From Collinsella sp. (GTDB lineage Bacteria; Actinomycetota; Coriobacteriia; Coriobacteriales; Coriobacteriaceae), in the NCBI GenBank assembly GCA_019413955.1, contig DXMX01000046.1, positions 1-15,849 on the forward strand: a stretch of 15,849 nt of DNA, in the 5' to 3' direction. Below, piece after piece: positions 12,876 to 15,849 of this stretch. The notes under the pieces are model-generated. The model searched no databases, was not told where the DNA came from, and saw only the letters and a program-made list of their open reading frames with translations. The number at the start of each line of letters is the position of its first letter. The stretch's first letter is position 1. A program made the translations under genes and the position numbers.

Positions 12876-14054
12876 TTACTTGCCGTTGACGATGCGCTCG
12901 ACGTCGGAAGCGATCATGAACTCCTCGTCCGTGGGGATGACAAAGATCTTGACCTTGGAATCCTTGGCAGACAGGCACCAAGCGCCGTCGCCACGCAGGG
13001 CGTTACGGGCATGGTCCATCTTGACGCCCATAAAGGCCAGACGGTCGGCAACGCCGGCGCGAACGGCCGGAGCGTGCTCACCGATGCCGGCGGTGAAGAC
13101 CAGCGTGTCCATGCCGCACATGGAAGTGGCCATCTCGGCAGCCTTGGCGGCAATCTTGTAGACGAACATGTCGAAGGCGAGCTGAGCCTCGGGGTCGCCA
13201 GCGGCGGCGAGCTCCTCGACGTTGCGGCAGTCGTTGGTCTTGCCACCGGTCACAGCCAAAAGACCGGACTTCTTGTTCATCATCTCGTCGACCTCGTCGA
13301 AGGTGTAGCCACCCTCGCGCTGCAGGTAGCACACGGTAGCCGGGTCAATGGAGCCGCAGCGGGTGCCCATCATGACGCCGTCGAGCGGGGTGAGGCCCAT
13401 GGTGGTATCCATGCACTTGCCGTCCTCGATGGCGCACAGGGAGGCACCAGAGCCGATGTGGCACACGACGACCTTGCGGGCCTCGCCGTTGGTCATCTCG
13501 GCGACCTTCTTGGAGATGTAGCGATAGCTGGTGCCGTGGGCGCCGTACTTACGGATGTGCAGCTTGTCGCAAACATCCTTGGGAAGGGCGTAGGTCTTGG
13601 CAACCTCGGGCATGTTGAAGTGAAAAGCGGTGTCGTAGACCGTAACGTTGGGCAGATCGGGATACTGCTCCAGGCAGAACTCGATAACGTTGGCCTCGGG
13701 GTTGTTGTGCAGCGGCGCCAGCGGGGCGACCTCACGGATCTTGGCGAGGACGTCCTCGTCGACGAGGGAGGAATCGCCAAAGTACCAGCCGCCCTGAACG
13801 ATACGGTGGCCAATGCCCTCGATCTTGACGCCGTTGGCCTCGAGGTCCTTCAGGACGACCTCGATGGCGACCTTGTGGTCGGGGAACTCGATGTTCTCGG
13901 TCACCTTCTTGGAGCCGTTGGCAGCGTGGGTGAAGGTACCGCCGGTAAAGCAGACGCGCTCGCAGGAGCCCTTTGCGGACACCTTGTGGGACTTGGTATC
14001 GATGACCTGATACTTAAGGGTCGAAGATCCTGCGTTGACGACCAGAACGTTCAT
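12876..14054 (-). CDS. ackA: Acetate kinase (copy 2, altered active-site residues)
   Basis: A second 392-residue acetate kinase, alignable with copy 1 along its whole length (identity well over half by eye). N7, R84, D141, H173, R232 and E378 are kept. Two positions differ from copy 1 and from the usual family motifs: HGTSH is HGTSY (Y177), and CHLGNGAS is CHIGSGAS (S202, the position of Methanosarcina N211, which contacts the phosphates). The protein is otherwise intact, with no frameshift, so it is probably a working enzyme with changed kinetics or substrate preference (for instance another short acyl phosphate), though that is inference. AGGGAG (14059-14064 on the complement) precedes the ATG. 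It probably has its own promoter after the HIT operon terminator. Confidence 0.94.
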   Translation of the reverse strand: MNVLVVNAGSSTLKYQVIDTKSHKVSAKGSCERVCFTGGTFTHAANGSKKVTENIEFPDHKVAIEVVLKDLEANGVKIEGIGHRIVQGGWYFGDSSLVDEDVLAKIREVAPLAPLHNNPEANVIEFCLEQYPDLPNVTVYDTAFHFNMPEVAKTYALPKDVCDKLHIRKYGAHGTSYRYISKKVAEMTNGEARKVVVCHIGSGASLCAIEDGKCMDTTMGLTPLDGVMMGTRCGSIDPATVCYLQREGGYTFDEVDEMMNKKSGLLAVTGGKTNDCRNVEELAAAGDPEAQLAFDMFVYKIAAKAAEMATSMCGMDTLVFTAGIGEHAPAVRAGVADRLAFMGVKMDHARNALRGDGAWCLSAKDSKVKIFVIPTDEEFMIASDVERIVNGK

Positions 14055-14107
14055 GTGTCTCCCTACTAACAGGCGGTGTGGCGCCGCCAGGTTACATACG
14101 CTTCAAT

Positions 14108-14141
14108 AATAAACCCAAACGCCCTCGCGCTCGGGTTTATT
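14108..14141 (-). terminator. Terminator of the xseA-xseB-HIT operon
   Basis: AATAAACCC (14108-14116) pairs with GGGTTTATT (14133-14141) around a GC-rich 16-base loop that can pair further. On the minus strand the second arm runs into TTTATTATTG, a moderate U-rich tail. It lies 60 bases past the HIT stop codon and 53 before the second acetate kinase start. A TATATA on the minus strand just upstream (near 14149-14155) could instead be a promoter, in which case this hairpin would be an ackA leader element. Confidence 0.6.
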
Positions 14142-14201
14142 GCGTTGATATATAAGTTATCGGTGCCAGAGCTTCCGTTTCATTGCACGGAAGAAGCGTC
14201 C

Positions 14202-14537
14202 TCAGATGAGGTTCTCGCCCAGGTTCTTGCCGCCGAGGACGTGCATGTGGAAGTGCATGACGGTCTGACCGGCGTTGACGCCCTTGTTGGAGATGACGCG
14301 GAAACCGTCCTCCAGACCCTTGGCCTTGGCGACCTCCTGGATGGCGTGGGCCATGGCGCCCATGGTCTCGGCGGGCACGTTATCGGCGATGTCACTGTAG
14401 TGCTTCTTGGGGATCACGAGCGTGTGGACCGGCGCCTGGGGATTGAGGTCGTCGAACGCGATGACCTGGTCATCCTCGTAGACGACGGTCGAGGGGATCT
14501 CGTGGTTGGCAATTTTGCAGAAGATGCAATCACACAT
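14202..14537 (-). CDS. HIT-family nucleotide hydrolase (HinT-like)
   Basis: A 111-residue histidine-triad protein, normal length for HinT-type purine nucleoside phosphoramidases. The catalytic triad is MHFHMHVLGG, histidines 95, 97 and 99. The N-terminal CxxC (C4, C7 in CIFCKIA) with H46 and H95 forms the zinc site common in this group. Other marks are AFDDLNPQAPVHTLVIPKKH and SNKGVNAGQTV. It is cytoplasmic. ATG at 14537 is chosen over a GTG at 14555 because AAAGGAA lies between them at RBS distance. It is third in the xseA-xseB-HIT operon, 49 bases after xseB. Confidence 0.93.
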   Translation of the reverse strand: MCDCIFCKIANHEIPSTVVYEDDQVIAFDDLNPQAPVHTLVIPKKHYSDIADNVPAETMGAMAHAIQEVAKAKGLEDGFRVISNKGVNAGQTVMHFHMHVLGGKNLGENLI

Positions 14538-14586
14538 GGTTGGTTCCTTTCTCACAGACCAAGGTAATTATATTTGGTCGGGATGG

Positions 14587-14853
14587 TTAGAACGAAAGGT
14601 TGTCGTCGGTGTTGGCGGCTTCGCCGTCGGCGAGCACGTCGTTGCCGTCGACGTCCTTCAGGAGCACCGAGACCTTCTGCTCGGCATCGGACAAGCGGGT
14701 ACGCAGGCTCTTGAGGAGCTCGACGCCGCGGGTATAGCTCTCAAGCGACTCCTCGAGCTCCATATCACCCGACTCCAAGCTGCGGATGATGAGCTCCAAC
14801 TCCTGTGAAGCCTGCTTGTACGTAAGCTGCTCGACCGGGGTCTTCTCTGCCAT
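14587..14853 (-). CDS. xseB: Exodeoxyribonuclease VII small subunit
   Basis: An 88-residue protein, the small subunit of exonuclease VII. Several copies bind the large subunit XseA to form the enzyme that degrades single-stranded DNA from both ends. The family core is clear: LTYKQASQELELIIRSLESG, then MELEESLESYTRGVELLKSLRTRLSDAEQKV, a two-helix coiled hairpin at residues ~11-65. The C-terminal tail is acidic and variable, as usual. AAAGGAA stands six bases before the ATG. It follows xseA by 42 bases on the same strand, the standard xseAB order. Confidence 0.95.
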   Translation of the reverse strand: MAEKTPVEQLTYKQASQELELIIRSLESGDMELEESLESYTRGVELLKSLRTRLSDAEQKVSVLLKDVDGNDVLADGEAANTDDNLSF

Positions 14854-14895
14854 ATCTGTTTCCTTTCCTAAAGGTTTATCGCTATGAAACGCGGC

Positions 14896-15849
14896 CTACT
14901 CGACCGTATCGACCGTTGCCGCCACGTTGCCGTCTGCCATGCGCACGCGAATGGCGTCACCGGGCTTAAAGGTCTTGGCGCTCGTGGCCACCCCATCATC
15001 GCTGTACGCGATGGAATAACCACGGGCAAGCACCTTGAGCGGCGACAGGGCATCGAGCGAGGCTGCCGCACGGCCCAGGTCGGATGCTGGCTTGTTGAGC
15101 ATCGTGCGCCCCTGATGCTCCAGGCGGGAGCTTGCGAGCGTGAGCGCATGGCGCTTGCCATCGAGTCCTGAGGTGCTTGCGATCAAGCGCTCGGGCAGAC
15201 GCTCAAAGTTGGAGCGGAATGCCCCAACCGAACGCGTTATGGCGACGGACAAACGATCGGCCGTCAGGGCAAGCTCAGACTCGCGACGCTCAACCATAAA
15301 CGTTGGGTCGTTGAGGCACGGGCGGCACGCAGCCGCATCGAGCGCATCGCCCAAGCGAGCCGTATAGGTATCCCAGGCACGGCGACCGCGCTGATCGAGC
15401 ATCTCCAGGTCGACCTGGGCCGACCCAATCATCGATGCCATCGCAGCACCCAGACGTTGATAGCGCGCCTCGAGCACATCGGCCAACTCCGTCATAGCCG
15501 GCGCCACCGATTCGGCCGCCGCCGTAGGCGTGGAGGCGCGACGGTCGCTCACCATGTCGCAAATCGAGGTATCGGGCTCATGGCCAATGCCGGTCACCAC
15601 GGGCACGGGACAAGCCGCCACCGCGCGGGCAAGCTCCTCGTCATTAAAGGTCATGAGGTCCTCAAAGGAGCCGCCGCCGCGCACCAACAAAATACAATCG
15701 GGCGCCGGCGTAATGGAAGCGGCGCGGCGCAGGCCCTCAATGAGCTCTGTCGGCGCACCCTCGCCTTGTACCTTGGCACCCACGCAGACGAGCTCGACGA
15801 GCGGGTTGCGACGACGCAATGTGCGCTTGACGTCGTCGATTACGGCACC
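14896..15849 (-). CDS. xseA: Exodeoxyribonuclease VII large subunit (N-terminus outside window)
   Basis: The C-terminal 317 residues of XseA, the catalytic subunit of exonuclease VII. The gene runs off the right edge; the frame is open to 15849 (GAVIDDVKRTLRRRNPLVEL), so a TTG at 15819 is not the true start. The conserved catalytic region is intact: LVRGGGSFEDLMTFNDEELARA, VTGIGHEPDTSICDMVSDRRASTPTAAAE. A long helical region follows, and the C-terminal LKVLARGYSIAY motif is present. The missing part should hold the N-terminal OB fold. The full protein is usually 400-450 residues. It leads into xseB and the HIT gene as one operon. Confidence 0.96.
   Translation of the reverse strand, partial: GAVIDDVKRTLRRRNPLVELVCVGAKVQGEGAPTELIEGLRRAASITPAPDCILLVRGGGSFEDLMTFNDEELARAVAACPVPVVTGIGHEPDTSICDMVSDRRASTPTAAAESVAPAMTELADVLEARYQRLGAAMASMIGSAQVDLEMLDQRGRRAWDTYTARLGDALDAAACRPCLNDPTFMVERRESELALTADRLSVAITRSVGAFRSNFERLPERLIASTSGLDGKRHALTLASSRLEHQGRTMLNKPASDLGRAAASLDALSPLKVLARGYSIAYSDDGVATSAKTFKPGDAIRVRMADGNVAATVDTVE

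Noticed and set aside
11494..14069. Two ~400-codon plus-strand frames opposite the acetate kinases
   Set aside because: Both mirror the ackA genes and have repetitive H/G/V/D-rich translations typical of antisense high-GC DNA.
14538..14555. GTG start for the HIT protein
   Set aside because: The AAAGGAA ribosome binding site lies inside this segment, which places the start at 14537.
1..15849. CRISPR arrays, tRNA and rRNA genes, defence or toxin genes
   Set aside because: No regular short-repeat/spacer pattern, no tRNA cloverleaf or rRNA sequence was recognised; the only tandem repeat is the diverged 62-bp set, which lacks spacers.

Overview
The window looks like chromosomal DNA from a Coriobacteriia gut anaerobe, most likely Collinsella or a close relative. 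The grounds are high-GC coding sequence, strong AAGGAG-type ribosome binding sites, a pta/ackA acetate-fermentation set, a PTS/6-phospho-beta-glucosidase pair and the general style of the proteins. The genus is an inference from overall character; no rRNA gene or marker is present to fix it.

Layout, left to right. (1) 1-420: a terminator-like hairpin and a badly broken IS3-family transposase whose orfA start and orfB end have been brought together. (2) 556-3466, minus strand: a beta-glucoside operon with a 6-phospho-beta-glucosidase followed by a PTS EIIBC permease that lacks its own EIIA domain. (3) 3588-4568, minus: an EamA/DMT transporter with a long leader that carries its own promoter and an intrinsic terminator. 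(4) 4570-5068: an AT-richer divergent intergenic region with a second terminator, a long inverted repeat and overlapping promoters on both strands; it may encode a small RNA. (5) 5069-6189, plus: a DJ-1/PfpI-family gene overlapping a Maf nucleotide pyrophosphatase by ATGA. (6) 6291-7292, plus: a P1 (S58/DmpA-NylC) family self-cleaving peptidase. (7) 7293-7542: the relic of a glycosyltransferase gene tail and a large nested palindrome. (8) 7543-9769, minus: UDP-galactopyranose mutase (glf) overlapping a family 2 glycosyltransferase, probably for a galactofuranose-containing surface glycan. (9) 10001-10981, plus: pta. (10) 10982-11532: a second large nested palindrome and a diverged 3 x 62-bp tandem repeat. 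(11) 11533-14054, minus: two tandem acetate kinase genes, each with its own RBS and terminator. (12) 14202-15849, minus: xseA (cut by the window edge), xseB and a HIT-family hydrolase.

How it works together: the glucosidase/PTS pair imports and hydrolyses beta-glucosides, and Pta and AckA turn the resulting acetyl-CoA into acetate plus ATP. Maf and the HIT protein handle nucleotides, and exonuclease VII degrades single-stranded DNA.

The most unusual material is non-coding. The two nested palindromes (7401-7510 and 10997-11123) both sit between convergent genes. Their stems are unrelated in sequence, yet they share the same internal-loop motif (TTCCGCA on one side, CGAG...GGAC on the other), which is the signature expected of a structured RNA family or a lineage-specific terminator/palindromic element. 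The EamA leader, the 62-bp tandem repeat and the altered active-site residues in one of the two acetate kinases are also worth a second look.
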